Assembly (NCBI GenBank): GCA_033852095.1
Contig: JAWSVD010000074.1
Coordinates: forward strand, 94,186 to 158,185
Origin: CALCKW01 sp033852095
GTDB taxonomy: Bacteria > Pseudomonadota > Gammaproteobacteria > CALCKW01
Direction: 5' to 3'
DNA: 64,000 nucleotides
A program made the translations under genes and the position numbers. Of the stretch, positions 54,080 to 63,499 are shown piece after piece (position 1 is the first letter of the stretch; each line of letters opens with the position of its first letter). Under the pieces are notes generated by a model that was not told where the DNA came from, searched no databases, and saw only the letters and a list, made by a program, of their open reading frames with translations.

Positions 54080-55504
54080 CTACTTGCGAGCTTTGTTCTT
54101 CGTTTTGTTTACGTGACGATCGACGTTCTTTTCCTTCTTATACTTCTGCAACGGCGTGAGGTTGCTGCGCCGATCTTCGAAGGGATTTTCCGAGGCGCGA
54201 AATTCGATGCGCAGCGGTGTGCCTTCCAGGTCCAATTGGGTGTGGAAGAAGTTCACCAAGTAGCGCTGATAAGCCGCCAGCATCTGCCGGGTTTGGTTGC
54301 CGTGGATGATGATAATCGGCGGGTTGCTGCCACCCTGGTGGGCGTAGCGCAACTTGATGCGGCGCCCGTTCACCAACGGCGGTTGGTGCTGCTGCACTGC
54401 CCGCTCCAACAGGCGCGTCAACACAGGCGTAGACATGTCGATGGACGCGGCGTCGAAGGCCTTGTTGGCCGCGCGCAGCAGCTCGCCCACGCCGGTGCCG
54501 TGCAGCGCGGAGATAAAACGCGGCTTGGCAAAACGCAGGAACTCCAGCCGACGCTGCAGTTCACGCTTCACTTCATCGCGCTCGTGATCTTCCAAGCCGT
54601 CCCATTTGTTCACCGCCAGCACCAGTGCCCGACCCGATTCGATGGCGTAGCCCAAGAGGTGCAGATCCTGCTCGGCAATGCCCTCGCGGGCGTCGATCAT
54701 CATCACCACCACGTTCGCTGCGTCCACCGCTTGCAGGGTTTTGATGACGCTGAATTTCTCGACAGTCTCTTTGACCTTGCCGCGGCGGCGCACACCCGCC
54801 GTGTCGATCAGGGTGTACTCGCGTTTGCCGCGGTCGAATTCGATTTCCACCGAGTCACGAGTAGTGCCCGCCACTTCGCTGGCCAAGACGCGTTCCTCGC
54901 CCAGCAGGCGATTCACCAGCGTGGACTTGCCCGCGTTGGGCCGCCCGATCACGGCGATGCGGATGCGCTTGGGCCTCGCGTGTGGGTCTCGCTCCAGCTC
55001 CTCACTGGGCTCTATGCCCAGTGTCTCTGCGGCGAACTCCATCAACGAGGTGACACCGCGGTTGTGCGAGGCCGCGATCGGCTGCGGCTCGCCCAGACCG
55101 TAGGCAAAGAATTCCGCGACGGCCTGGTCTTCGCCGATACCGTCGATTTTATTGACCACCAACAACAGCGGCTTTTTCAAGCGCCGCAGCTGCCCCGCCA
55201 ATTCGGTGTCAACTGCGGTTGGCCCGCTGCGACCGTCGACCAGGAACATCACCATGTCCGCTTCTTCAATCGCCAGCCACGTCTGCCGCGAGATCATGTC
55301 GCCGAACAGGTTGTCCGTGTCCAGCAGACCGCCGGTATCCACCACCAGGTATTCGAACTCGCCCACGCGCCCGTCGCCGTAGCGGCGATCGCGGGTCAGT
55401 CCGGGCAAGTCTGCCACCAGCGCATCACGGGTGCGCGTCAGACGGTTGAACAAGGTGGATTTGCCCACATTCGGGCGCCCCACTAAGGCGATGACTGGTT
55501 TCAC
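54080..55504 (-). CDS. der: ribosome-assembly GTPase Der (EngA)
   Basis: An essential tandem-GTPase that acts in 50S subunit maturation. Two G domains: the first P-loop GRPNVGKS (9-16) with DLPGLT, NKID and SAxx-type motifs, the second P-loop GRPNAGKS (about 188) with DTAGVRRRGKV and NKWD. A C-terminal KH-like domain ends in basic residues (KKEKNVDRHVNKTKNKARK). The 474-residue length is standard. It is the last gene of the block, overlapping bamB by four bases. Confidence 0.97.
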   Translation of the reverse strand: MKPVIALVGRPNVGKSTLFNRLTRTRDALVADLPGLTRDRRYGDGRVGEFEYLVVDTGGLLDTDNLFGDMISRQTWLAIEEADMVMFLVDGRSGPTAVDTELAGQLRRLKKPLLLVVNKIDGIGEDQAVAEFFAYGLGEPQPIAASHNRGVTSLMEFAAETLGIEPSEELERDPHARPKRIRIAVIGRPNAGKSTLVNRLLGEERVLASEVAGTTRDSVEIEFDRGKREYTLIDTAGVRRRGKVKETVEKFSVIKTLQAVDAANVVVMMIDAREGIAEQDLHLLGYAIESGRALVLAVNKWDGLEDHERDEVKRELQRRLEFLRFAKPRFISALHGTGVGELLRAANKAFDAASIDMSTPVLTRLLERAVQQHQPPLVNGRRIKLRYAHQGGSNPPIIIIHGNQTRQMLAAYQRYLVNFFHTQLDLEGTPLRIEFRASENPFEDRRSNLTPLQKYKKEKNVDRHVNKTKNKARK

Positions 55505-56661
55505 TTTACTGCTGCCGTATATCGCGCGAGGCGACCCTTTTTATCGAGCGCGACCAGGTTGCCGTCGCTCACTTGCGGTGCGGCGTAGATAGCCGCTTTG
55601 GATAATCTGGCGCGAGAGACCACGTTGCCCGTGTGCAGCTCGATCCAATGTAAATAACCTTCGAGATCCCCGACCACCAGGTGCTGCCCCAGCACCACCG
55701 GTTGGGTCAGTTGGCGGCCACGCAGGCTCTCCTGCCGCCACAGCGATTTGCCGTCGGCGGCAGCAACAGCGGACACTTCGCCGTTTTGCTCCACCACATA
55801 AATCTGCTGACGCGCTGTGGCCAGGGACGAAATGGCGCTGAGCTTGCGGCGCCACTGACTCTCGCCGTTCTGGCCGTTCAGCGCCACCAAATCACCGCGA
55901 CGACTGCCCACTACGACGATGTCATCAACCACCACGGGCTGGGTGTCGACGTCGACGATGCGGTCCACCGCGCTATCACCGCGTGGCTCAGAAATCACGG
56001 TTTCCCACACGGTGCGACCGCTGCGCTCATCCAGCGCAACCAGGCGACCGTCGTCCATGGGGATCAAATAACCACCGGGCACCCAGCGAGGCGCGGCAGA
56101 ACCGCGCACTGACAAGTCAGGCACCTGCGAGCCGTAACGCCACTGCTGCTGCCCGCTGACGACGTCCAAGCTGAGCAGATCGCCGTTGCCCGCACGCACC
56201 AAAATGCGCCCGCCGGCCACCACGGGGGGCTCGAGAATCTCGCGTCCCAGGGCCGTGCGCCAGCGCTCGCTGCCATCCTCGCGATCCAGCGCGATGATCT
56301 GGCCGTCGCGACTCGCCGCGTAGACACTCTGGTTGTCCACCGCGACGCCGCTGCGCATCTGCTGCTCCAGCTCGACACGCCAGACAGGGTCTCCGCCATC
56401 AAGGGAGAGTGCAGAGATGGTCCCGTCCACCGCGGCGACATAGACAATGCCGTCGGCAACTGCAGGCTGGAACGCGGCACCGGCGTAATCACTGCCATTG
56501 CCGACGTTCTTTTTCCAGTGCTCCATGACCAATATCGTCGGATTGACGATTTCGAGCAAGGGCGTGGGCGGCACAGCCGGCGGCGCAGAGCCGCAAGCCA
56601 ACAAGGCAACCGTGCTTGCAGCGAGCAACGCGACAGCGCCGCGCTGAGCCCAGGACTTCAT
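55501..56661 (-). CDS. bamB: outer-membrane assembly lipoprotein BamB
   Basis: The beta-propeller lipoprotein of the BAM complex, which inserts beta-barrel proteins. A lipoprotein signal is present with lipobox LLACG (Cys near residue 23), followed by repeated propeller blades such as GIVYVAAVDGTISALSLDGGDPVWRVEL and GDLVALNGQNGESQWRRKL. At about 386 residues it fits the family. The ATG at 56661 shares its A with the upstream stop (TGATG). Its position between yfgM and der is conserved. Confidence 0.95.
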   Translation of the reverse strand: MKSWAQRGAVALLAASTVALLACGSAPPAVPPTPLLEIVNPTILVMEHWKKNVGNGSDYAGAAFQPAVADGIVYVAAVDGTISALSLDGGDPVWRVELEQQMRSGVAVDNQSVYAASRDGQIIALDREDGSERWRTALGREILEPPVVAGGRILVRAGNGDLLSLDVVSGQQQWRYGSQVPDLSVRGSAAPRWVPGGYLIPMDDGRLVALDERSGRTVWETVISEPRGDSAVDRIVDVDTQPVVVDDIVVVGSRRGDLVALNGQNGESQWRRKLSAISSLATARQQIYVVEQNGEVSAVAAADGKSLWRQESLRGRQLTQPVVLGQHLVVGDLEGYLHWIELHTGNVVSRARLSKAAIYAAPQVSDGNLVALDKKGRLARYTAAVK

Positions 56662-57287
56662 CAACCCTTTGACCCTTCTACCAGATCGTCGATCTTCATT
56701 TGCAGCAACTGCGGATCAGCCACCGGGCCGCCAGCGTCTTGCGCCGCTTCAAAGGCCGCGCGCGCTTCAGAGCGCTTGCCTTGGGCCAACAACACATCGC
56801 CACGAATTGTGGCCTGCAAGGCGCCAAAACCAGGCGCAGCAGTCGCTGGCAAAGCGCTCAGGGCTTCGTCAAAACGCTCGAGCTGCAGCAGCACCCGTGC
56901 GCGGCGCAAGGACGCGATCACCTGCACGTCCGCCTCGGCGGCGTTCTCCCCCACCCAGGCCAAGGTCTGCTCGGCCGCGGCGTAATCAGCCGCATCCACC
57001 TGTGTTTTCGCCACTGAAAGACCCGCAAGCCCGGCGTAAGGCGTGGCGCTGTAATCTGATTTCAGCGACTCAAAGCTCAGCTGTTGCTCACTCAGATCAG
57101 TGGACGCGGCAACCGCACCGTAGAGATCCGAGGCATCGGCGGCCCGGCCAGCCAAGTAGCGCTGGTAGCCCTGCCATCCGAGAATCACAGCCAAGCCCAA
57201 GCCAGCGCCGAACAGAATGGCCCGGCCATTCTCTGCCCACCACGCCTTTAAAGCTTCAACTTGTTGCTCGTCTGTTTCGTATGCCAC
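56661..57287 (-). CDS. yfgM: YfgM-like ancillary Sec translocon/TPR protein
   Basis: A 208-residue inner-membrane protein with one N-terminal transmembrane helix (about 22-40, AILFGAGLGLAVILGWQGY) and a periplasmic TPR domain (YAAAEQTLAWVGENAAEADVQVIASLRRARVLLQLERFDEAL). YfgM associates with SecYEG and periplasmic chaperones. It sits five bases after hisS and directly before bamB, the usual arrangement. Confidence 0.93.
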   Translation of the reverse strand: MAYETDEQQVEALKAWWAENGRAILFGAGLGLAVILGWQGYQRYLAGRAADASDLYGAVAASTDLSEQQLSFESLKSDYSATPYAGLAGLSVAKTQVDAADYAAAEQTLAWVGENAAEADVQVIASLRRARVLLQLERFDEALSALPATAAPGFGALQATIRGDVLLAQGKRSEARAAFEAAQDAGGPVADPQLLQMKIDDLVEGSKG

Positions 57288-57291
57288 GTGA

Positions 57292-58566
57292 TCAGTCCTT
57301 TTCAGTCAATTCGATTAAATAGTCAACGGTCTGTGCAAAGCTCAGCGATTGCTGCTCGCCGTCTCCGCGCAGGGGCTTCACACTGAAGCTGCCGTCACTG
57401 AGTTCCTGCTCACCCACCACCAGAGCCACCGTGGCACCGCTGCGGTCAGCCCGTTTAAATTGTGCCTTGGCATTGCCGCCCGCCACGTTGCTCACCAAGC
57501 GCAGGCCCGGTACTGCGTCGCGCAAGCGCTCCGACAGGGCCAGTGCCGCGGCCTGTGCCTCGCCGCCCATCGCCACCAGATAGGCATGCGTGGGCACGGC
57601 TTCTACGCTGCCATTCAACTCTTCGAGCAACACCAGCAGCCGCTCCATGCCCATCGCCCAACCCACCGCGGGCGTCTCCGGGCCACCCAGCTGCGTCACC
57701 AAACCGTCGTAGCGACCGCCGGCACAGACGGTGCCCTGCGCGCCGAGGTGATCGGTGACCCACTCAAACACCGTGTGCGAGTAATAATCCAAGCCACGCA
57801 CCAAGCGCGGGTTGATGGTGAATTCCACCTTGGCGGCCTTCAGGCCCTGCTGCAACTGCTCAAAGTGCTCGGCGGACTCTTCGCTCAAATTGTCGCGCAG
57901 TTTGGGCGCCGCTTCGATCAGGGATTGTAAATCAGGGTTTTTGCTGTCGAGTATGCGCAAGGGGTTAGTCCCCAGGCGCCGCTGGCTGTCTTCGTCCAGC
58001 TGATCCTGATGCTCGGTGAAATACGCCACCAGCTTCTCGCGATAAGCCGCCCGGTCCACGTCGGTGCCGAGGGTGTTGATCTCCAGTCGCACCGCGTGAT
58101 CAATGCCGAGTGCGCGCCACAAGCGAGCCGTGAGCAGCATCAGCTCCACTTCCACAACCGGCCCGGCCACACCGTAGACCTCTGCACCTACCTGGTGGAA
58201 TTGGCGATAGCGCCCCTTCTGCGGCCGCTCATAACGAAACATCGGCCCCATGTACCAGATGCGCAGCGCACCCGAGCGCATCAGCCCATGTTGTAGCGCG
58301 GCGCGCACGCAAGAGGCTGTATTTTCAGGCCGCAGCGCAATACTCTCGCCATGACGATCGGGGAAGGCGTACATCTCCTTCTCAACGATGTCGGTGGCGT
58401 CGCCGATGGAGCGGCAGAACAGATCCGTGCGCTCCAGCAGCGGTGTGCGCATCTCGGCGTAACCATAGGCCTGCAGCAGATCGCGCAAGCGCTGTTCCAA
58501 CTGCTGCCAGCTCGGTGAATCCGTCGGCAGAATATCGTGCATGCCTCGAAGGCTTTTTATGTTCAT
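57292..58566 (-). CDS. hisS: histidyl-tRNA synthetase
   Basis: A class II aminoacyl-tRNA synthetase, 424 residues. Signatures are SLRGMHDILP at the start, motif 2 in GPMFRYERPQKGRYRQFHQVGAEVYG, the histidine-specific LVRGLDYYSHTVFEW, motif 3 in GWAMGMERLL, and the C-terminal anticodon domain. AGGGA lies before the ATG at 58566. It follows pilF directly, at a 33-base gap. Confidence 0.97.
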   Translation of the reverse strand: MNIKSLRGMHDILPTDSPSWQQLEQRLRDLLQAYGYAEMRTPLLERTDLFCRSIGDATDIVEKEMYAFPDRHGESIALRPENTASCVRAALQHGLMRSGALRIWYMGPMFRYERPQKGRYRQFHQVGAEVYGVAGPVVEVELMLLTARLWRALGIDHAVRLEINTLGTDVDRAAYREKLVAYFTEHQDQLDEDSQRRLGTNPLRILDSKNPDLQSLIEAAPKLRDNLSEESAEHFEQLQQGLKAAKVEFTINPRLVRGLDYYSHTVFEWVTDHLGAQGTVCAGGRYDGLVTQLGGPETPAVGWAMGMERLLVLLEELNGSVEAVPTHAYLVAMGGEAQAAALALSERLRDAVPGLRLVSNVAGGNAKAQFKRADRSGATVALVVGEQELSDGSFSVKPLRGDGEQQSLSFAQTVDYLIELTEKD

Positions 58567-58599
58567 AAATCCCTGTAAGTGCTCAGCGGCAACAGCGCA

Positions 58600-59340
58600 T
58601 CAATTAGCCAGCGCGCGCGCTTGATAAGTATTGGGGTAGCTGGTCTGCAAAAGAAAGACAAAATGCTCCGCCAAATCCGGTCGATTGAGTGCCCGGGCAC
58701 TGCGCACGCCCATGGCCGCCACCTCGGCGCTCATCTGGTTGTCGCCCTCCATGCGCTGCACACTCTCAAGTGCCTTGCCGAATCGCTGGCTGCGGAACTG
58801 CAGCTCCGCCAGGATAAAGCGCGAGGTCGCGTAATTTGGCTTCACCGCCAATGCGCGCTTGACGAATATTTCTGCGTCACCAAAACGATCGGCTTTGATG
58901 GCGCACACCGCCGCGTTCTCGTACACCGCTTCAGGCGTGCGGTGCAGCGGATTTTTAGCCACCTTGTGAAACTGCACCAAACTCTCGTCCACCCGCCCCT
59001 CATCGCACAAAAACGTGGCGTAGCTGTGGGCGTACTCGGGCTCATCCGGGTCCAGATTAGCGGCGCGGCTCAAATATTCGTCCGCGGCATCTGCATTGCC
59101 CAGGCGCTGCTGCACCAAGCCGTAGACGCTGTTCGCAAGCGCATTGCGCTTGTCCTGCTTGATCGCTTTTTCGATTTTCTGCTTGGCCAACTTCAAATTG
59201 CCCGCTTCGAAATAGGTATACGCCATGATGGCGTTTTTCTCGGCGGCTTTATTCAGGTCGACCTTGCGCATGTTGTCCGTGGTGGTACAACTCGCCAGCA
59301 GAACTGCCACACTTAATACGACTGATTTCACTGCGTTCAC
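58600..59340 (-). CDS. pilF: type IV pilus biogenesis lipoprotein PilF (PilW)
   Basis: A 246-residue TPR lipoprotein, the pilotin that localises and multimerises the PilQ secretin at the outer membrane. The lipobox is LLASC (Cys at 18), followed by repeats AIMAYTYFEAGNLKLAKQKIEKAIKQD, ANSVYGLVQQRLGNADAADEYLSRA and so on. It starts with GTG at 59340, overlapping the rlmN stop (GTGA). It complements the minor pilin operon at 12-18 kb. Confidence 0.92.
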   Translation of the reverse strand: MNAVKSVVLSVAVLLASCTTTDNMRKVDLNKAAEKNAIMAYTYFEAGNLKLAKQKIEKAIKQDKRNALANSVYGLVQQRLGNADAADEYLSRAANLDPDEPEYAHSYATFLCDEGRVDESLVQFHKVAKNPLHRTPEAVYENAAVCAIKADRFGDAEIFVKRALAVKPNYATSRFILAELQFRSQRFGKALESVQRMEGDNQMSAEVAAMGVRSARALNRPDLAEHFVFLLQTSYPNTYQARALAN

Positions 59341-60479
59341 GCGTGTTTCTCTCCGAATCGTGGGGCTGAAAAGCGCTTCGCCATGCGCTGCGTCTTGTCG
59401 TCTACTTCGCCTGCCAATTGCCCGCAGGCCGCATCGATATCGTCACCGCGGGTGCGCCTTTTCAGTGCGCGCACCCCGGATTTATTGAGTTCTTCCCAAA
59501 AACGATCAATCGCCGAGTTGCTGGATACATCATAGCCAGCGCCAGGGAAAGGGTTGAAGGGGATCATGTTGACCTTGCACGGCAAACCGCGCAGCAACTT
59601 GCCCAGCGCGCGCGCGTGCTCGGGCTGATCGTTCACCCCTGCCAACATCACGTACTCAAACATGATGTGCGCCTTGTGATCACGCGTCACATAACGTCTG
59701 CAAGCGTCTAACAATTCTTTGATGGGGTACTTTTTATTGATCGGCACCAGTTCACTGCGCAGCTCATCGGTGGGCGCGTGCAGTGATACCGCCAGCGCGC
59801 AATCGACTTGTTCGCGCAGCTTGTCGATGGCCGGCACAATGCCCGAGGTGCTGACGGTGACCCGTCGCTTGCTCAGGCCCCAAGCCAAATCGTCCATCAT
59901 CAACTGCAACGACGGCACCAGCGCTTTCATGTTCGCCAGTGGCTCGCCCATGCCCATCATCACCACATTGGTTATGCGCCTGAATCCCACCGAATCGTAT
60001 TCGCTTTGGTTTAAGAGCTTTTGCGCTAGGTACAGTTGGCCGGTGATCTCGCCGGTGCTGAGGTTGCGGTTGAAGCCCTGCCGCGCCGTGGCACAGAAAG
60101 AACAGTCAAGCGCACAGCCCACCTGAGAGGACACACACAAGGTGCCGCGGTCCTCAGTCGGGATATAAACGGTCTCCACGCTGTTGCCGCAGCTGAGCTT
60201 AAAAGCCCATTTGCAGGTGCCGTCGCGTGAGATATGCGTTTCCACCACTTCGGGCAAACGCAGTTCGGCACTGTCCGTCAAGCGCTGTCGCAACGCCTTG
60301 GAGAGATTGGTCATCTCACTGAAATCGGTGCAGTTCTCGTGGTAGATCCACTTCATCAGCTGATCGGCCCGAAAGGGCTTGTCGCCCCACTGCTGAAACA
60401 GCGACCGCAACCCCGCACGATCAAAATCGAGCAAGTTGAGCTTGCCTTCTATCACTTGGGGTTTAGCTGCGTTCGCCAT
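59337..60479 (-). CDS. rlmN: dual-specificity 23S rRNA/tRNA methyltransferase RlmN
   Basis: A radical-SAM enzyme that methylates C2 of A2503 in 23S rRNA and A37 in some tRNAs. The CxxxCxxC cluster is C122, C126 and C129 in GCALDCSFCATARQGF. GMGEPLAN and the late catalytic Cys in RGDDIDAACGQL are present. At about 380 residues the length is standard. The ATG at 60479 is the conserved family start; the frame runs open further up across the hairpin region, but that part is not conserved. Confidence 0.96.
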   Translation of the reverse strand: MANAAKPQVIEGKLNLLDFDRAGLRSLFQQWGDKPFRADQLMKWIYHENCTDFSEMTNLSKALRQRLTDSAELRLPEVVETHISRDGTCKWAFKLSCGNSVETVYIPTEDRGTLCVSSQVGCALDCSFCATARQGFNRNLSTGEITGQLYLAQKLLNQSEYDSVGFRRITNVVMMGMGEPLANMKALVPSLQLMMDDLAWGLSKRRVTVSTSGIVPAIDKLREQVDCALAVSLHAPTDELRSELVPINKKYPIKELLDACRRYVTRDHKAHIMFEYVMLAGVNDQPEHARALGKLLRGLPCKVNMIPFNPFPGAGYDVSSNSAIDRFWEELNKSGVRALKRRTRGDDIDAACGQLAGEVDDKTQRMAKRFSAPRFGEKHA

Positions 60480-60501
60480 GTCGTATCCAGTATTCAATGC
60501 C

Positions 60502-60535
60502 CCCGCGGGAGGCCCAGAGCGGGGCCTCCCGCGGG
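60502..60535. repeat. 14-bp perfect GC-rich hairpin between ndk and rlmN
   Basis: CCCGCGGGAGGCCC (60502-60515) pairs perfectly with GGGCCTCCCGCGGG (60522-60535) around six bases. No T run follows on the minus strand, so it is more likely a transcript-stabilising or attenuating stem, or a repeat element, than a terminator. Confidence 0.6.
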
Positions 60536-60550
60536 ATAACACATCGTTAA

Positions 60551-60979
60551 TTAGCGAGTGCGGGCGCAAGCGCCTTCGGGGAAGAAAAATTTGATTTCTT
60601 GTGCAGCTGTCTCAGGCGCGTCAGAACCGTGACAAGCGTTTTCGTCGATAGAGCTGGCGAAATCAGCACGCACAGTGCCCGCAGCCGCTTCAGACGGGTT
60701 AGTCGCGCCCATCACGTCACGGTGCTTGGCAATCGCGTTCTCGCCTTCCAACACCTGAACAATCACAGGACCGGAGGTCATGAAAGCCACCAGGTCGTTG
60801 AAAAAAGGACGTTCTTTGTGCACACCGTAGAATTCCTGCGCCTGCTCTTGTGTCAGCTGCATCATGCGTGCGGCGACAATCTGCAGACCGGCATCTTCAA
60901 AGCGTGAGTAAATCTTGCCGATCACGTTTTTAGCGACGGCATCGGGTTTGAGGATAGACAGAGTCTGTTCTACGGCCAT
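60551..60979 (-). CDS. ndk: nucleoside diphosphate kinase
   Basis: A 142-residue cytoplasmic kinase that equilibrates nucleoside di- and triphosphates. The phospho-accepting H117 lies in ENACHGSDAPETA. The opening VEQTLSILKPDAVAKNVIG and RPFFNDLVAFMTSGPV are standard. GGAG is suitably placed upstream of the ATG. It is the first gene of the minus-strand block ndk-rlmN-pilF-hisS-yfgM-bamB-der. Confidence 0.97.
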   Translation of the reverse strand: MAVEQTLSILKPDAVAKNVIGKIYSRFEDAGLQIVAARMMQLTQEQAQEFYGVHKERPFFNDLVAFMTSGPVIVQVLEGENAIAKHRDVMGATNPSEAAAGTVRADFASSIDENACHGSDAPETAAQEIKFFFPEGACARTR

Positions 60980-61425
60980 GGTACTGCTCCAAATAATAAG
61001 GTCAATTCAACAACAAAGGGTAGGACAGCCAAACGCCGGAGCAGTTCGACCGCATAACCGATTAATGGTACAGGATACGGTGCCCCACAGGAACCACAGC
61101 GGATTGAAATCCCCCCATTAGCACCCAGCAGTACAGCGCAAAGGCCAGTGACTCAGTCTATTCATTCCAATGCGGCGCTGGCACAGCGCTGGCGACACGG
61201 AAAAGCGAAGCTCCCGCGCTCCGATCGCGCCACAGGCATTGCTCTCTATATAGTAGTCATCAAGTGACCACTGCGCTGCTGCGGCACGGCGCGCCATGGC
61301 CGACGCCAACAATGCCCTGTCAATTTCACTGTCGCCGCTATTTGGTTATCGCGGTCGCAATCTCAACGACACCGACGGCAGCGCACCGTTAGTCTTTGGG
61401 GCAACGATGCCACAGGTTCTGAGCA
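60980..61425. other. divergent non-coding region ndk - MttB-like gene
   Basis: No gene seen. It must contain the promoters of the ndk block (minus) and of the second MttB-like gene (plus), but no clear -35/-10 pair was picked out on either strand. Confidence 0.5.
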
Positions 61426-62958
61426 ATGCCCGAACACACGCCACGCCGTCGCCGCGCCCGCCGCAGCAAACCCAGCATTGAGCAACTGCCCTGGCAGTCG
61501 CTGCGCAACACCTACCCCAAAACCGAGCTGCTCAGCGCCGCATCGCTGGACGCCATCCACGAAGCATCCTTGCGCATCCTTGAAGAGACCGGCGTGGTGG
61601 TGCTCGACCAGCAGGCGATCGAGCTCTACAAGGCCGCCGGTGCCACGCCCTGCCACGACGGCACACGCTGGTCACTGCCGCGCGAGCTTATCCTCAGCGC
61701 CATGGCCAAAGCACCGGCAGAATTCACCCTGCACGCGCGCAACCCAGAGCACAATCTGCAGATAGGCGCCGATCACCTCGCCTTTTGCTCGGTCGCCAGC
61801 GCGCCCAACGCCAGCGACCTGGACAATGGCCGCCGCTCAGGCAACCAAACCGACTTCCGCAACCTCGTGCGCCTCAGCCAGTTCTTTGACATCATCCACC
61901 TCACCGGCGGCTACCCGGTGGAGCCCGTGGACATCCACCCCAGCGTGCGCCACCTCGAGTGCCTGCGCGATCTCGCCACACTCACTGACAAGGTCTTTCA
62001 TTGTTATTCACTGGGGCGGCAGCGCAACCTAGACGCCATCGAGATCGCCCGCCTCGCGCGCGGCATCGAGCACGAGCAGCTGCTGCGCGAGCCCTCGCTC
62101 TACACCATCATCAACGTCAACTCCCCGCTCACCCTCGACGCTCCCATGCTCGAAGGCCTGATCAGCATGGCCGAGCACAATCAAGTCGTGGTGGTCACCC
62201 CCTTCACCCTCGCCGGCGCCATGGCACCGGTCAGCCTGGCAGGTGCACTCGCCCAGCAAAACGCCGAGGCCCTGGCCGGCATCGCCCTTACCCAGCTGGT
62301 CAGCCCTGGCGCGCCGGTGGTCTACGGCGGCTTCACCTCCAACGTCGACATGCGCTCGGGCGCGCCCGCCTTCGGCACCCCCGAATACATGAAAGCCGCA
62401 CAGATCAGCGGTCAGCTGGCGCGCCGATACGGCCTGCCCTTTCGCTCAAGCAACGTCAACGCCGCCAACACCGTCGACGCCCAGGCGGCCTACGAATCGG
62501 TCTTCTCGCTCTGGGGCGCAGTGGGCGGGGGTTGCAATATACTGATGCACGGCGCTGGCTGGTTAGAGGGCGGCCTCTGCGCCTCCTTCGAAAAATTCGT
62601 GCTCGACTGCGATTTGCTGCAAATGGTCGCCAGCTACCTGCAACCGCTCACCGTCAATGACGACGAGCTGGCACTGGACGCCATCGCCGACGTCGGCCCA
62701 GGCGGTCACTTCTTCGGCACCCAGCACACCCAAGACCGCTTCGAAAAAGCCTTCTACGCCCCCATGGTCTCCGACTGGCGCAACCACGAAAGCTGGCGTG
62801 ACAGCGGCGCGCCCGACGCCATGAGTAAAGCCAACCTCATCTGGAAAAAAGCCCTCGTCGCTTACGCCGAACCGACAATGCCCGCCGAACAACGCCATGC
62901 CCTGGACGCCTTCGTCGACCGACGCATCGCCGAAGGCGGCGTCAAAACCGATTTTTAA
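61426..62958 (+). CDS. second MttB-superfamily protein
   Basis: A 510-residue paralogue of the gene at 18915-20471. It shares the Arg-rich N-terminus (RRRRARRSKPS), VVVTPFTLAGAMAPVSLAGALAQQNAEA, APVVYGGFTSNVDMRSGAPA and DVGPGGHFFGTQHTQDRFE. No in-frame amber codon is read, so it is a non-pyrrolysine member. The predicted reaction is methyl transfer from a methylated amine to a corrinoid or other acceptor; no corrinoid gene is adjacent. Unlike the first copy it has no PrpD partner or divergent regulator. Product length is normal for the family. Confidence 0.85.
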   Translation: MPEHTPRRRRARRSKPSIEQLPWQSLRNTYPKTELLSAASLDAIHEASLRILEETGVVVLDQQAIELYKAAGATPCHDGTRWSLPRELILSAMAKAPAEFTLHARNPEHNLQIGADHLAFCSVASAPNASDLDNGRRSGNQTDFRNLVRLSQFFDIIHLTGGYPVEPVDIHPSVRHLECLRDLATLTDKVFHCYSLGRQRNLDAIEIARLARGIEHEQLLREPSLYTIINVNSPLTLDAPMLEGLISMAEHNQVVVVTPFTLAGAMAPVSLAGALAQQNAEALAGIALTQLVSPGAPVVYGGFTSNVDMRSGAPAFGTPEYMKAAQISGQLARRYGLPFRSSNVNAANTVDAQAAYESVFSLWGAVGGGCNILMHGAGWLEGGLCASFEKFVLDCDLLQMVASYLQPLTVNDDELALDAIADVGPGGHFFGTQHTQDRFEKAFYAPMVSDWRNHESWRDSGAPDAMSKANLIWKKALVAYAEPTMPAEQRHALDAFVDRRIAEGGVKTDF

Positions 62959-63499
62959 ACTGCAGGTCCTGTTGTAGGTCCGCTTGTAGGTTCTGCTTCA
63001 GCTGGACAACGCCCCTCACCGCGCTCCATGCGGTGAGCCCCGACTCGCCATGGCCGACTCCAGTGCATCACGCAAAACCAAGCTTGCTCGCGATCCGGAT
63101 ACTTCAATTCCCCTAGGCCGGGATCAATGCCAGACGTGAGATCAAGTTGCTTCGCAACCCGGATACCGCTCCGCTACTTCCGGGCTACACCCTACCCAAC
63201 ATCACCGCCTCAGCTACAACCTTGAATCCTAAAAAATCGCCACCCCCGTAGCCCGTCATGAAGCGGAGCGCAATGCGGGAAGCGCAGCGCAGCTAGCTTC
63301 AAGTCATACACGACAATGCAAGCAAACCGCAACCCTGCCCTTTTGTAGGTGCGAATTAATTCCGGGGCGCGCAGCTGCATGTCACCAAACCCAAGAATAA
63401 CGATCCATCTCGCACCGACAACGCACTCAACCCAACACTCGGAAGCACTGTTTTTAGAACGGGACAAGACAGCCGAACTGCACTTCGCACCCTATTGCC
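62959..63499. other. non-coding region before the Fic gene
   Basis: No gene seen in 540 bases. It contains short recurrent phrases such as TTGTAGGT (near 62973 and 63341) but no clear repeat family. Confidence 0.5.
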
